A DNA stretch of 47,302 nt from an uncultured Clostridium sp. (GCA_947567695.1 CANONT010000008.1:1-47302); one strand, 5' to 3'. Counted from the first letter of the stretch, positions 1 to 8,869 are shown. Notes: a model not told the origin generated them from the sequence alone. Numbers and translations: made by a program.

Positions 1-2403
1 AAAGTAGAAGCCATAGCAGAAAATGGAGAAACGGCAAGTAAAGAAATAGATGTTACAACGATACCTGCGTTAACAAGAAATAATGTAACATTTACCTATA
101 CCGTAAATGGGAAAAGCATACGAGAAGGAGAATATACACAAGGACCAATAACGGTAAAAATAGCTACCAAAAATGTGGATACCACAGGATATCGCTTACA
201 ATATACAACAGGAAACCCAGAGGTAGCAGGTGATTGGAAAGATTATGATAATAAAACAGGAGTAGAATTTACAATCAAGGGAAATTTATATGTTAGATTA
301 AGTGATGGTAGACAAGGAGGAAGATATGCCACAGCAATAATAAACAATATTGATACCTTACCACCAAAACAATTTACGCCAGAAGTAACAACAGGTATAG
401 ATTATATTAAAGTAACTGGTTCAACGATAGATCAAGAAGAAACAACAACGAGTACAAGTAGTGGAATTGCCTATTATCAATTTAGTAAAGATAATGGAGA
501 AACTTGGGTACCAAAAGATGGAACAACTGAGACGAGTTATACATTTGATGATTTAGAGTCAGGTACTAATTGCAAAATAAAAATGAAAGCAATCGATAAA
601 GTAGGAAAAGAAACAATAACAGAGCCAATAGAAAGAGCAACCGAAAATATAGAAATAGCGTATCAATATAATCCATCTACTTGGACGAATGGAAATGTAG
701 TTGTAACAATAGCGACAACGCCAAGCTTACCAGAGGGATATACGGTAGAGTATTCAAAAGATAGAACAACATGGGATAGCAATAATACGATGAGTGAAAA
801 GGGCGAATTATATGTACGAATAAAAAATGCCAACAATTACGTGATTAAAGATAATATGACAGCTAATGTAGCTAATATTGATAACACAGAACCTAATAAG
901 GCGACGCTTACAATTGATGCAACAACGATTGTTACTGCAAAAGTAGAACAAAATGACAATGATGCTGGAAGTGGAGTGGATATTACCAAATGCAAATGGA
1001 AATATACAAAAAGTAATAGCGAAATAGGAACAGATGAGACAAATTATACAGGAGGAGGAACCTTTACAACTAATCCACAAACGATAACTTTAGATATTCA
1101 AGAAAAAGGAATCTATTATCTACATATATTAACAGTAGATAATGTAGGAAATAAAAAAGAAACCATATCAGAAGCTATCTCTGTAACGTTAATTGAAAAA
1201 ACTTCAACTTGGACAGGTCAAGTAAATAGCCCTAATTTAGTAGGAGGAATGAAAGCCGTTTATTGGGAGCCTAATACTACTGAAAAAGTACTAACATATG
1301 CAAGTTCAGAAGAAGAATGGAATAATTGGTATAATTATGTAGAAGGGGATAATCAAACAGATTTAAAAAATAGTAAATGGGCAAATGCTAAAATGACAAA
1401 AGATGGAATCGATAGTTATTTTGTATGGATACCAAGATATGAATATAAAATACTAAGTGGAAAAGGAACCAATACTACAGGAAAAATTGAAGTGAAATTC
1501 ATCCCAACAAGTCAAACTACACCAGATGAAGGATATAAAATTCATCCAGCCTTTACAAATGGAACGAGTAATAACTTTAAAAATGGAGAATGGGATAAGG
1601 AACTTCCAGGAATTTGGGTAGGAAAATATGAAACGAGCCACAGTGATGCAACAGAAAATTCGGAAGGAAGTGGTAATACTTTAGCAATAGTACCTAATGT
1701 ACAAAGTTGGAGAAATATAACAGTTGGGGAATGCTATACAACAGCGTATAATTATGACAGAGACAAAGAGAGTCACTTAATGAAAAATAGCGAATGGGGT
1801 GCTTGTGTCTATTTAACCCATAGTCAATATGGAAGAAACGGACAGGAAATAGATCTTAATAACAGTAGTAATTGTATAACAGGAAATGGGGGAGGAAGTT
1901 CAAATGCTACTGCTAATTCAGGCGGGATAACGTATGCCCATAATACAACATTAGGAGCACAAGCAAACTCAACTGGAAATATGTTTGGATTATATGATTT
2001 ATCAGGTGGTGCTTGGGAGTATGTAGCAACTTATATTGAAAATGGTAATGCAGTACTATCAAATGGAAGTTCATTTACCGATCAAACTAGAAGTACGAAA
2101 TATGCGACGATATATCCATATGACTCTTCAAATGATGTATTAGATACTAATTATATGACTTATAAAAATGCAAACTATGGGTATGGAGATGCCATCTTAG
2201 AGACATCAAGTAGTGGACAAGGAGCTAACAGTTGGTTTAATGGTCATTCAGTATTCGCATTTAAGGATACTCCTTTCTTGGTTCGAGGAGGCTATTATGA
2301 TAGTGGTACAGCTGCAGGATTGTTCAGCTTTAGTGGAATTGGAGGTATTGCCTTCGAACGGTGCTTCATTCCGTGTTGTCTTAGCTGGAATATAGTACTC
2401 TAA
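1..2403 (+). CDS. Large secreted/surface protein with C-terminal formylglycine-generating-enzyme-like (SUMF1) domain, 5' end outside window
   Basis: The frame is open from base 1, so this is the 3' part of a longer gene; the GTG at 175 is only an internal codon. The first ~380 residues are Thr/Asn-rich beta-sandwich-like repeats of the kind found in Clostridia surface proteins, with phrases such as YTVEYSKD and IDKVGKE. From about base 1380 the sequence resembles the SUMF1/FGE-sulfatase fold: YFVWIPRYEY, then MFGLYDLSGGAWEY, then LVRGGYYDSG. That fold usually ends in a motif like ASFRVVL. Here the zero frame ends FERCFIPCCLSWNIVL, while the +1 frame reads SNGASFRVVLAGI and stops at 2395, so one extra base near 2353-2354 has replaced the natural C-terminus. 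No LPXTG motif is visible. The role is probably extracellular; the substrate is unknown. Confidence 0.85.
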   Translation, partial: KVEAIAENGETASKEIDVTTIPALTRNNVTFTYTVNGKSIREGEYTQGPITVKIATKNVDTTGYRLQYTTGNPEVAGDWKDYDNKTGVEFTIKGNLYVRLSDGRQGGRYATAIINNIDTLPPKQFTPEVTTGIDYIKVTGSTIDQEETTTSTSSGIAYYQFSKDNGETWVPKDGTTETSYTFDDLESGTNCKIKMKAIDKVGKETITEPIERATENIEIAYQYNPSTWTNGNVVVTIATTPSLPEGYTVEYSKDRTTWDSNNTMSEKGELYVRIKNANNYVIKDNMTANVANIDNTEPNKATLTIDATTIVTAKVEQNDNDAGSGVDITKCKWKYTKSNSEIGTDETNYTGGGTFTTNPQTITLDIQEKGIYYLHILTVDNVGNKKETISEAISVTLIEKTSTWTGQVNSPNLVGGMKAVYWEPNTTEKVLTYASSEEEWNNWYNYVEGDNQTDLKNSKWANAKMTKDGIDSYFVWIPRYEYKILSGKGTNTTGKIEVKFIPTSQTTPDEGYKIHPAFTNGTSNNFKNGEWDKELPGIWVGKYETSHSDATENSEGSGNTLAIVPNVQSWRNITVGECYTTAYNYDRDKESHLMKNSEWGACVYLTHSQYGRNGQEIDLNNSSNCITGNGGGSSNATANSGGITYAHNTTLGAQANSTGNMFGLYDLSGGAWEYVATYIENGNAVLSNGSSFTDQTRSTKYATIYPYDSSNDVLDTNYMTYKNANYGYGDAILETSSSGQGANSWFNGHSVFAFKDTPFLVRGGYYDSGTAAGLFSFSGIGGIAFERCFIPCCLSWNIVL

Positions 2404-2449
2404 TCACATTCATTATTGTTACAAATCAACAAAAAATCTTCCAAAAGTG

Positions 2450-2477
2450 TTGTAAAAATTTTAATTATTGATATAAT
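2450..2477 (+). promoter_or_regulatory. Candidate sigma-A promoter for pfk
   Basis: TTGTAA (2450-2455) and TATAAT (2472-2477) are separated by 16 bases, about 30 bases before the phosphofructokinase start. AAGGAGG at 2493-2499 is its ribosome binding site. Confidence 0.6.
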
Positions 2478-2508
2478 AATAAAAATAACAATTAAGGAGG
2501 ATTTTTTC

Positions 2509-3654
2509 ATGTTAAAAAAAGTAGGAATACTAGCCAATGGAGGAGACGTATCAGGTTTTAATGCTGTTATTAGGGCCATTGTAAAAACAGCTGAAAACCA
2601 TGGAGTTGAATGTTATGGGATTGTAGATGGATACAATGGATTATTAAAAAAAGACTTTGAATTATTATCAACAGCAGTAGATGGAGAAGCTATAGGAATT
2701 TTACCAAAAGGAGGTTCCATTATAGGTTCATCTACCAATGCCAATCTATTTAATTATAAAATAGTAAAGGAAGATGGCAGTGTAGAATATAAGGACATGT
2801 CTGATAAAGCGATAGAAAATATCAAAGAATTTGGATTTGACTGTATTTTCACACTTGGTGGGGATGGTACACAAAAATCAGCAAGAGACTTTTCAACCAA
2901 AGGGGTTAATGTCATTGGTGTACCAAAAACAATTGACAATGATGTAGCTTGTACAGAAATTACTTTTGGCTACAATACAGCCGTATCAGTAGCAATGGAG
3001 GCATTAGATCGATTACACACAACAGGGGCAACCCATCATAGAATTATGGTATTAGAAGTAATGGGAAGATATGCTGGTTGGATTGCTTTAGAAGCAGCGA
3101 TAGCAGGAGGAGCAGATGTGGCTTTAATCCCAGAAATTCCCTATGACATAAATCGTGTAGCTGAAAAAATTAATAATAGAAGAAAAAGAGGAAAAAACTT
3201 TAGTGTCGTCGTAGTGGCAGAAGGAGCCAAACCAAAAGGTGGCGACATCACCATAATGGGAACAAGAGACAATGGAGCAGGTGTAGATAACACAAAATTA
3301 GGAGGAATTGGACAAGTTCTTGCACAACAATTACAAGAAATGACAGGTTTAGAGGCAAGAAATACAACTTTAGGTTATATGCAAAGAGGAGGAACACCAA
3401 CTGCCTTTGATCGTGTACTTTCTACAAAATATGGAACCAAAGCAATGCAACTTGCATTAGAAGGAAAATTTGGAACACTAGCAATCATAAAAAATGGAAA
3501 ATTAGATTCGGTATCTTTAGAAGAAGTCGTAGGAAACAATACAAAAGTAGGTGCTGTATCTGGCAATACAGAAGAAAGCAATTTACGAAAAGTAACCATG
3601 GAGGATGACTTAATTAAAACAGCAAGAGACATCGGAATCAATTTAGGCGATTAA
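2509..3654 (+). CDS. pfkA: 6-phosphofructokinase, ATP-type with mixed active-site signature
   Basis: It phosphorylates fructose 6-phosphate to fructose 1,6-bisphosphate, the committed step of glycolysis, in the cytoplasm. The 381-residue product carries the nucleotide loop GGDVSGFN (residues 11-18), GGDGT (117-121), PKTIDND (139-145) and EVMGRYAGW. Glycine at the fourth position of GGDG is typical of ATP users, where PPi enzymes have GGDD. The lysine of PKTIDND is the residue seen in PPi-linked and group III enzymes, where classical ATP enzymes have PGTIDND. This Gly/Lys mix suggests a group III ATP-PFK, though the phosphoryl donor is not proven. The ATG at 2509 is chosen because AAGGAGG lies 9 bases upstream; the frame also opens earlier at TTG 2416 but without a site. 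A long hairpin starts at the base right after the stop. Confidence 0.95.
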   Translation: MLKKVGILANGGDVSGFNAVIRAIVKTAENHGVECYGIVDGYNGLLKKDFELLSTAVDGEAIGILPKGGSIIGSSTNANLFNYKIVKEDGSVEYKDMSDKAIENIKEFGFDCIFTLGGDGTQKSARDFSTKGVNVIGVPKTIDNDVACTEITFGYNTAVSVAMEALDRLHTTGATHHRIMVLEVMGRYAGWIALEAAIAGGADVALIPEIPYDINRVAEKINNRRKRGKNFSVVVVAEGAKPKGGDITIMGTRDNGAGVDNTKLGGIGQVLAQQLQEMTGLEARNTTLGYMQRGGTPTAFDRVLSTKYGTKAMQLALEGKFGTLAIIKNGKLDSVSLEEVVGNNTKVGAVSGNTEESNLRKVTMEDDLIKTARDIGINLGD

Positions 3655-3930
3655 TGTGCAATGGGGACGTTTCCTTTTGAACATGGGGGGGAAGGCTTAG
3701 CTTCAGGAACCTTTTGCACCTTTGGCATAAATGACGAATGCGACTGGAATAGTTTTACAAATTTTTAAACAAAAGCCATAAAAGGTCCTGTTTTCGGGTA
3801 TTGTTATGGCTTTTGTTTTAAAATTTGTTAACGTTATGAAAGGTAGCCGAGGAATTTATGCCAAAGGTGCAAAAGGTTCCTGAAGCTAAGCCTTCCCCCC
3901 ATGTTCAAAAGGAAACGTCCCCATTGCACA
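3655..3930. repeat. 276-bp palindromic element (GGGGAC family), long hairpin
   Basis: The left arm (3655-3732, 78 bases, starting TGTGCAATGGGGACGTTTCC) and the right arm (3854-3930, 77 bases) are perfect reverse complements apart from one base in a G7/C6 run. The centre forms a second, imperfect stem around AACAAAAGCCATAA. The element begins at the base after the pfk stop codon. Its right half matches the sequence at 47167-47302 in reverse orientation, including the CCTCGGCTACC and AACGTTAACAAATT blocks. It encodes no protein. It may act as a transcription barrier for pfk and is probably a non-autonomous mobile or REP-like element. Confidence 0.9.
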
Positions 3931-3952
3931 TTGCAAAAAATTTGAAAAAAGC

Positions 3953-3981
3953 TTGCATTTTTAACAAAGATATGGCATAAT
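3953..3981 (+). promoter_or_regulatory. Promoter of the T-box / valS transcript
   Basis: TTGCAT (3953-3958), 17 bases, then CATAAT (3976-3981) preceded by TATGG, an extended -10 form. It lies just ahead of the T-box leader, so transcription would begin near 3988. The Wadjet promoter at 18413-18441 has a very similar layout. Confidence 0.65.
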
Positions 3982-3987
3982 AGAAAC

Positions 3988-4245
3988 ATAGAAAAAAACA
4001 AGAAAAAAGAAGAGTACATTTATACTTGCTATTAGAGAAAAGAAGTCCTAGGCTGAAAGCTTCTTTAGAAAAAGATAGATGGAAAGTAGCTTTTTTAGTT
4101 GATATTTTGAGAAATCTAATAATAGGAATATCCGTTTAAGCCACGTTAACAGCTAACTAAGATGTAATCTAAAAAAAGATTATAATTAAGGTGGTACCGT
4201 GAGAATATCAACTCGCCCTTATGTTATGTGTAGGGGCGAGTTTTT
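3988..4245 (+). promoter_or_regulatory. T-box leader (tRNA-sensing riboswitch), presumably tRNA-Val
   Basis: The conserved T-box sequence AAGGTGGTACCGTGAG lies at 4188-4203. It is followed by an intrinsic terminator: CTCGCCC near 4212, GGGGCGAG ending at 4240, then TTTTT. Stem I features appear at 4033-4080 (AGAGAAAAGAAG, then AGGCTGAAAGC). Uncharged tRNA would pair through its NCCA end with the TGGT in the antiterminator bulge (4192-4195), stabilising read-through. TGGT fits a discriminator base A, as in tRNA-Val. I could not place the specifier codon with certainty. The leader controls the small gene at 4317 and, through it, valS. Confidence 0.92.
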
Positions 4246-4316
4246 GCACTAGATTGATTTGCTAAAAGTTACAGTTGAGTACCATAAAAAATAAAAAGGA
4301 AAGGTAGGAAAAGAAA

Positions 4317-4685
4317 ATGAGTAATCCATTTAAAGAACAATTAGCAGAAACAGTATCTGTTAATGAAGAACAAAAAAGAAAAGAGGAGGAGGCTACGATA
4401 GAGCTACTTTCACTTTTTCAAAAAGGAAAGGGATTAACAGAAGAGGATAAGAAGAAATTTTCAGAAATAGATAAAAACATACTTCCTAAAGAAATGTATC
4501 GTATGATATATTCTATTGTAGAAACAACGATAGAAACAGGAACAGTACCTGCTTTTGAGGATTGTGTAAAAGATTATCAAAAGAGAAAGAAGGTTTCATT
4601 AAGAACACTTGAATTTTTAGGACAGAGGGAGGAAGAAGAATTAAAGGAAGACAAGGAGATGAGTCAAGATGAAAGCCAAATATAA
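4317..4685 (+). CDS. Unknown small charged protein, co-transcribed with valS
   Basis: A 122-residue, Glu/Lys-rich, probably alpha-helical protein with no signal peptide or membrane segment. I do not recognise the family. The ATG at 4317 has a purine-rich site (GGAAAGGTAGG) upstream. Its 3' end overlaps the start of valS by 17 bases, which suggests translational coupling. Because it lies between the T-box and valS, its expression should rise when charged tRNA-Val is scarce. This placement is unusual, since the T-box normally sits directly ahead of the synthetase gene. A role linked to translation or the synthetase is only an inference from position. Confidence 0.75.
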   Translation: MSNPFKEQLAETVSVNEEQKRKEEEATIELLSLFQKGKGLTEEDKKKFSEIDKNILPKEMYRMIYSIVETTIETGTVPAFEDCVKDYQKRKKVSLRTLEFLGQREEEELKEDKEMSQDESQI

Positions 4686-7323
4686 TCCAAAAGACTTTGA
4701 AGAACAATTATATAAGCACTGGGAAGAAGAAGGCTATTTCAAGCCAAGCATGGATAAAAGCAAAGAAAGTTATTGTATTATGATGCCACCACCAAATGTA
4801 ACAGGAAAATTACATATGGGTCATGCTTTAGATGACACTTTACAAGATATTTTAATCCGTTATAAAAGAATGAGAGGCTATAATACACTATGGTTACCAG
4901 GTTCAGACCATGCCTCTATATCAACCGAAATGAAGGTGGTACAAAAATTAAAAGCAGAAGGAAAAACCAAGCAGGATTTAGGCAGAGAAAAATTCATTGA
5001 GGAAGCATGGGAATGGACACATCTTTATGGAGGAACCATTCAAGAGCAACAAAGAAAATTAGGATGTTCTTGTGATTGGGAAAGAAGAAAATTTACATTA
5101 GATGAGGGCTTATCGGATGCTGTTTTAGAGCAATTTGTAAATTTATATAACAAAGGGTTAATCTATAAAGGGAAGAGAATGGTAAACTGGTGCACCAATT
5201 GTAATACTTCTATTTCAGATGCAGAAGTAGAATACAAAGAAGAAAGTTCACACTTATGGCACATTCGCTATCTAGTAAAAGGAGAAGATAATTATATTAT
5301 TGTTGCCACAACAAGACCAGAGACCATGTTAGGAGATACTGCTGTGGCAGTACATCCAGGAGATGAAAGATACAAAGATCTAGTGGGAAAAACTTGTATT
5401 TTACCAATTATGAATAAAGAAATTCCAATCATAGCAGATTCTTTTGTTGAAAAAGAATTTGGAACAGGAGCTGTCAAAATCACGCCTGCACATGATATGA
5501 ACGATTATCAAGCTGGATTAAGACATAATTTAGAAATAATCGAAGTATTTGATGAGAACTTCAAAATGGGAAATCTAGTGTCAGAATATGAAGGAATGGA
5601 CTTACTAGAGGCAAGACAAAAAATAGTAGAAAAATTGAAAGAAATAGGAGCCTTAGTCAAAGAAGAAGAATATACACATAATGTTGGCAAATGCGAAAGA
5701 TGTAAAAGTACCATCGAACCTAAAATTTCAGAGCAATGGTTTGTTAAAATGAAAGAATTAGCAGAACCAGCACTTCAAGCGGTTAGAAAGGATGATGTGA
5801 AATTTGTTCCGAAAAGATATGAAAAAACATATTTTAACTGGATGGAAAATATCCAAGATTGGTGTATTTCAAGACAATTATGGTGGGGTCATCAAATACC
5901 AGCCTATTATTGTCAAGAATGTGGGCATATTAATGTGGCAAAAATCAAACCAGAAACCTGTGAAAAATGTGGTTGTCAGCAATTAGAGCAAGATCCAGAC
6001 ACATTAGATACTTGGTTTAGTGCAGCTTTATGGCCTTTTTCAACACTTGGTTGGCCAAACACAGAAGCAGAAGATTTAAAAACTTTCTATCCAACCAATG
6101 TATTAGTAACTGGTTATGATATTATCTTCTTCTGGGTGGCAAGAATGGTATTTTCAGGGTTAGAAGTTATGAAGCAAAAGCCTTTTAGCGATGTTTTAAT
6201 TCATGGCATTGTTAGAGATAGCCAAGGAAGAAAGATGTCAAAGACATTGGGCAATGGTGTTGACCCAATTGAAGTCATCGATCAATATGGGGCTGATAGC
6301 CTACGATTTTCTGTATTGTCTGGAACGACTATGGGAAATGATATTCGCTATATGCCAGAGAAACTAGAACAAGCTTCTAATTTTGCCAATAAAATCTGGA
6401 ATGCTGCAAAGTTTATAATAGGAAATTCTGTAAAGGATGAGGAGATCATTAAATTTCATGAAGAAAATTATGATAAGATGCATCATTCTTACAAAAAAGG
6501 AAGCTTACAGATAGAAGATAAATGGATCATAAGTAAATTAAATAAATTAGTGGAAGATGTGACAAATAATATAGAAAAGTACGATCTAGGAGTGGCTTTA
6601 GATAATATATATAATTTTGTTTGGAATGAATTTTGTGATTGGTATATAGAAATGGTAAAAGCAAGAATTTATAGTGAAAATCAAGCAGAAAAAGTAAGAG
6701 TATCTTATGTTTTAGATTATGTTTTTGCTGTGGCTTTAAAGTTATTACATCCATTTATGCCGTTTGTGACATCTGAAATTTATAATGAATTGGCTCATTA
6801 TAATGATAAAGAATTAATGATGTCAAAATGGCCAAAGTATAGAGAAACGTTAAATTATAAGGAAGAAGAACAAATTGTGGAAAAAATCAAAGAAATCATT
6901 GTTGAAATTCGTAATGTCAGAGCTAATAAAAATATTCATCCATCGAAAAAAGCAGATTTGATTTTTGTGACAGAAAAATATAAAAGTGAAATAGAAGAGG
7001 CGAAAGAATTTTTATTAAAATTAGGTCTTGGAAAGAGTATTACGGTTCAAACTGATAAATCAGCCATTCCACAAGAGGCAATTCAAATTATTACAGATGG
7101 CATTGAATTATATATGCCACTAGAAGGACTAATTAATAAGGAAGAAGAAAGAAAGAGACAGGAAGAAGAAAAAGCAAGGTTAGAGCAGGAAGTAGCAAGA
7201 TGTGAAAAAATGCTTTCTAATCCAGGTTTTATGAATAAGGCTCCTCAAGCTAAAATTGAAGAGGAAAGGAATAAGCTTGAGAGATATAAGGAAATATTAA
7301 ATAAAATAGGAAATGTCGAATAA
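4669..7323 (+). CDS. valS: Valyl-tRNA synthetase
   Basis: It attaches valine to tRNA-Val in the cytoplasm and edits mischarged threonine. The 884-residue product has the class I HIGH motif as HMGH (residues 49-52, in PNVTGKLHMGHAL), a CP1 editing domain with TTRPETMLGDTAV, paired CxxC zinc-like knuckles (CERC; CQEC and CEKC), and the KMSKT loop near residue 523. A C-terminal coiled-coil arm of about 60 residues is typical of ValRS. Length matches the family. The ATG at 4669 is preceded by AAGGAG. It overlaps the upstream small gene and is followed by a terminator at 7335. Confidence 0.98.
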   Translation: MKAKYNPKDFEEQLYKHWEEEGYFKPSMDKSKESYCIMMPPPNVTGKLHMGHALDDTLQDILIRYKRMRGYNTLWLPGSDHASISTEMKVVQKLKAEGKTKQDLGREKFIEEAWEWTHLYGGTIQEQQRKLGCSCDWERRKFTLDEGLSDAVLEQFVNLYNKGLIYKGKRMVNWCTNCNTSISDAEVEYKEESSHLWHIRYLVKGEDNYIIVATTRPETMLGDTAVAVHPGDERYKDLVGKTCILPIMNKEIPIIADSFVEKEFGTGAVKITPAHDMNDYQAGLRHNLEIIEVFDENFKMGNLVSEYEGMDLLEARQKIVEKLKEIGALVKEEEYTHNVGKCERCKSTIEPKISEQWFVKMKELAEPALQAVRKDDVKFVPKRYEKTYFNWMENIQDWCISRQLWWGHQIPAYYCQECGHINVAKIKPETCEKCGCQQLEQDPDTLDTWFSAALWPFSTLGWPNTEAEDLKTFYPTNVLVTGYDIIFFWVARMVFSGLEVMKQKPFSDVLIHGIVRDSQGRKMSKTLGNGVDPIEVIDQYGADSLRFSVLSGTTMGNDIRYMPEKLEQASNFANKIWNAAKFIIGNSVKDEEIIKFHEENYDKMHHSYKKGSLQIEDKWIISKLNKLVEDVTNNIEKYDLGVALDNIYNFVWNEFCDWYIEMVKARIYSENQAEKVRVSYVLDYVFAVALKLLHPFMPFVTSEIYNELAHYNDKELMMSKWPKYRETLNYKEEEQIVEKIKEIIVEIRNVRANKNIHPSKKADLIFVTEKYKSEIEEAKEFLLKLGLGKSITVQTDKSAIPQEAIQIITDGIELYMPLEGLINKEEERKRQEEEKARLEQEVARCEKMLSNPGFMNKAPQAKIEEERNKLERYKEILNKIGNVE

Positions 7324-7334
7324 TACATAAATAA

Positions 7335-7366
7335 GGGATAACTTGCTAGGAGTTATCTCTTTTGTT
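7335..7366 (+). terminator. Intrinsic terminator after valS
   Basis: GATAACT (7337-7343) pairs with AGTTATC (7351-7357), followed by a T-rich tract (TCTTTTGTT). It lies 13 bases after the valS stop. Confidence 0.6.
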
Positions 7367-7406
7367 ACATAAAAATGTCAACTTGATTACAATTTTGTAA
7401 CAAGTA

Positions 7407-7434
7407 TTGACTTTTAAAAAACACAGATTATAAT
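7407..7434 (+). promoter_or_regulatory. Candidate sigma-A promoter
   Basis: TTGACT (7407-7412), 16 bases, then TATAAT (7429-7434). It lies about 30 bases ahead of the small gene at 7467, fitting a two-gene transcript with the coiled-coil gene. Confidence 0.6.
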
Positions 7435-7466
7435 TAAATTAGAAATTGTTTAACTAGGAGGAAGAG

Positions 7467-7622
7467 ATGAATAAGGGAAATACAGTTATTATTAATGGTA
7501 GATTAATAGATATGGAAAAGGTTACCATAGAAGAATTAGAGAAAATGGAAAGAGAGCTAGATGAAAAAGAAAAGCTATTAAAAGAAAAGATAAATCAATT
7601 TTTCGATAATGATGAATCATAG
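7467..7622 (+). CDS. Small 51-residue protein of unknown function
   Basis: The ATG at 7467 follows a strong ribosome binding site (TAGGAGG, 7454-7460) and a good promoter. The product starts MNKGNTVIINGRLIDMEKVT and continues as a Glu/Lys-rich helix ending FFDNDES. It has no membrane segment. The N-terminal beta-like part followed by an amphipathic helix is seen in small regulators, but I recognise no family. It ends 18 bases before the coiled-coil gene and probably shares its transcript. Confidence 0.65.
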   Translation: MNKGNTVIINGRLIDMEKVTIEELEKMERELDEKEKLLKEKINQFFDNDES

Positions 7623-7640
7623 GCAAGGGGGAAGAACAAA

Positions 7641-8624
7641 ATGGAAAAAAAGAATCAATTTGAAGATAGTAACAATTTTGATCAAATGAGTGGTGGAGAA
7701 GTTCAAACGCTAAATTTTGAAGAAGTGAAAAGTATGCTACATACATTAACACCTGAAGAGATAGAAGATATGTTTTCTACACTACAAACAATAAGGGAAG
7801 AGAAGAAGCGTGTAAAAAAAGCGAAGTTTTTAGTAGAGGGAAGAAATCTTATTTGTAAAAAAGTGAAAGAAGTAAGGGATAAGATTGAAGATCAAACCAA
7901 AATACATGCACAGAAAAAGGAACGAGCCCAAGAAATTAATGAAGAAAGAAATAATGTTTTAGAAAAATTTGAGGCAAGTTTGCAAGAAATACAGAAACAA
8001 TATCAAGAAAGATTTGAAGAAATCTTAAAACAAAGGAGTATTCTTGAAAATCAAGAACAAGGAACTTTAATAAGTGAATATAAAATAAAACAGGAAAGAA
8101 AAGAATTAAAGAAAACGCCTAAATGTGTAGAACTATTAAAACAGGAAAAAGAATTAAAAAAGCAAATAAAAGTAGCTCTTGCAAAAGGAGATTTGGAATT
8201 AGTTGAACAAAAAAATAATGAATTAAAAGATTTGAAGAAGGAAAATCCGTTAATACCACTAGAACAAGAGATTAAAGCAGTACAAAATCGTAGACATCGA
8301 ATAAAACAATTATTAAAAGAATGTGATCAAGAGATTCTTAATTGCGAAATAGACAGAATCGATCGTATAGACGAAGCGACAGAATTGAAAGATAATAAAT
8401 TGAAAACATTGAAAAAGAAAAATATATTCCAAAAAATTGCTGGAATTCTTTTAAATAAAAGAGATAAGGGAAATCAGTATCAGGGTAATGTAATAAAAGA
8501 TGTGGAAGAAAGAGTAGAATATATTAATAAGAAAAGTATCCCACAAGTGATACAAAGTACAGAAGCGGAAGTAAAGGCTTTTGAGCAAAAAATGGCGGAA
8601 AAACGGAAAAGGAATATTAGATAG
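7641..8624 (+). CDS. Coiled-coil protein of unknown function, C-terminus apparently frameshifted
   Basis: The 327-residue frame is almost entirely Glu/Lys-rich heptad-like sequence (roughly residues 55-240), with a short hydrophobic stretch near FQKIAGILL. It has no signal peptide or enzymatic motif. GGGGGAAG precedes the ATG at 7641. The frame ends with RKRNIR at 8624. The next frame continues without a stop to 8751, reading NGKGILDRNRAGIEDLMKNM and onward to a tidy acidic end DDTDDIGIEM. Dropping one A from the A5 run at 8599-8603 joins the two, so the natural protein is probably about 369 residues. A terminator at 8763 directly follows the longer end, which supports that reading. Confidence 0.75.
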   Translation: MEKKNQFEDSNNFDQMSGGEVQTLNFEEVKSMLHTLTPEEIEDMFSTLQTIREEKKRVKKAKFLVEGRNLICKKVKEVRDKIEDQTKIHAQKKERAQEINEERNNVLEKFEASLQEIQKQYQERFEEILKQRSILENQEQGTLISEYKIKQERKELKKTPKCVELLKQEKELKKQIKVALAKGDLELVEQKNNELKDLKKENPLIPLEQEIKAVQNRRHRIKQLLKECDQEILNCEIDRIDRIDEATELKDNKLKTLKKKNIFQKIAGILLNKRDKGNQYQGNVIKDVEERVEYINKKSIPQVIQSTEAEVKAFEQKMAEKRKRNIR

Positions 8625-8762
8625 AAATCGAGCTGGTATAGAAGACTTAATGAAAAATATGCAAGAGAGAGAAAAAGGAAGTACAGTAGCAGACAGAAAT
8701 ACACAAAGAGAAAGTACAGACGATACAGACGATATTGGCATAGAAATGTAAAAAATATAACC

Positions 8763-8795
8763 AAAATACACTTTAAAAATAAAGTGTATTTTTTT
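8763..8795 (+). terminator. Intrinsic terminator
   Basis: AATACACTTT (8765-8774) pairs with AAAGTGTATT (8781-8790) and runs into T7. It lies just after the end of the extended coiled-coil frame (8751). Confidence 0.85.
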
Positions 8796-8840
8796 GTCGA
8801 AAACTTCTAACAAAACGACAAAACTTCTTAAATTTTACTC

Positions 8841-8869
8841 TTGGAAAAAAATGGAAACAGTATTATAAT
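8841..8869 (+). promoter_or_regulatory. Candidate promoter for the spoIIA operon
   Basis: TTGGAA (8841-8846), 17 bases, then TATAAT (8864-8869). The leader to spoIIAA is about 120 bases, purine-rich and without an open frame I can support. In Bacillus the spoIIA operon uses sigma-H; here the visible match is sigma-A-like. No clear Spo0A box was found. Confidence 0.5.

Noticed and set aside
2213-2395. Separate 60-residue gene inside the 3' end of the surface protein
   Set aside because: It only makes sense as the frameshifted C-terminus of the same protein (ends ASFRVVLAGI); it has no ribosome binding site.
3834-4019. Minus-strand frame across the hairpin and valS leader
   Set aside because: It translates the palindrome and leader, has no start signals, and overlaps the T-box.
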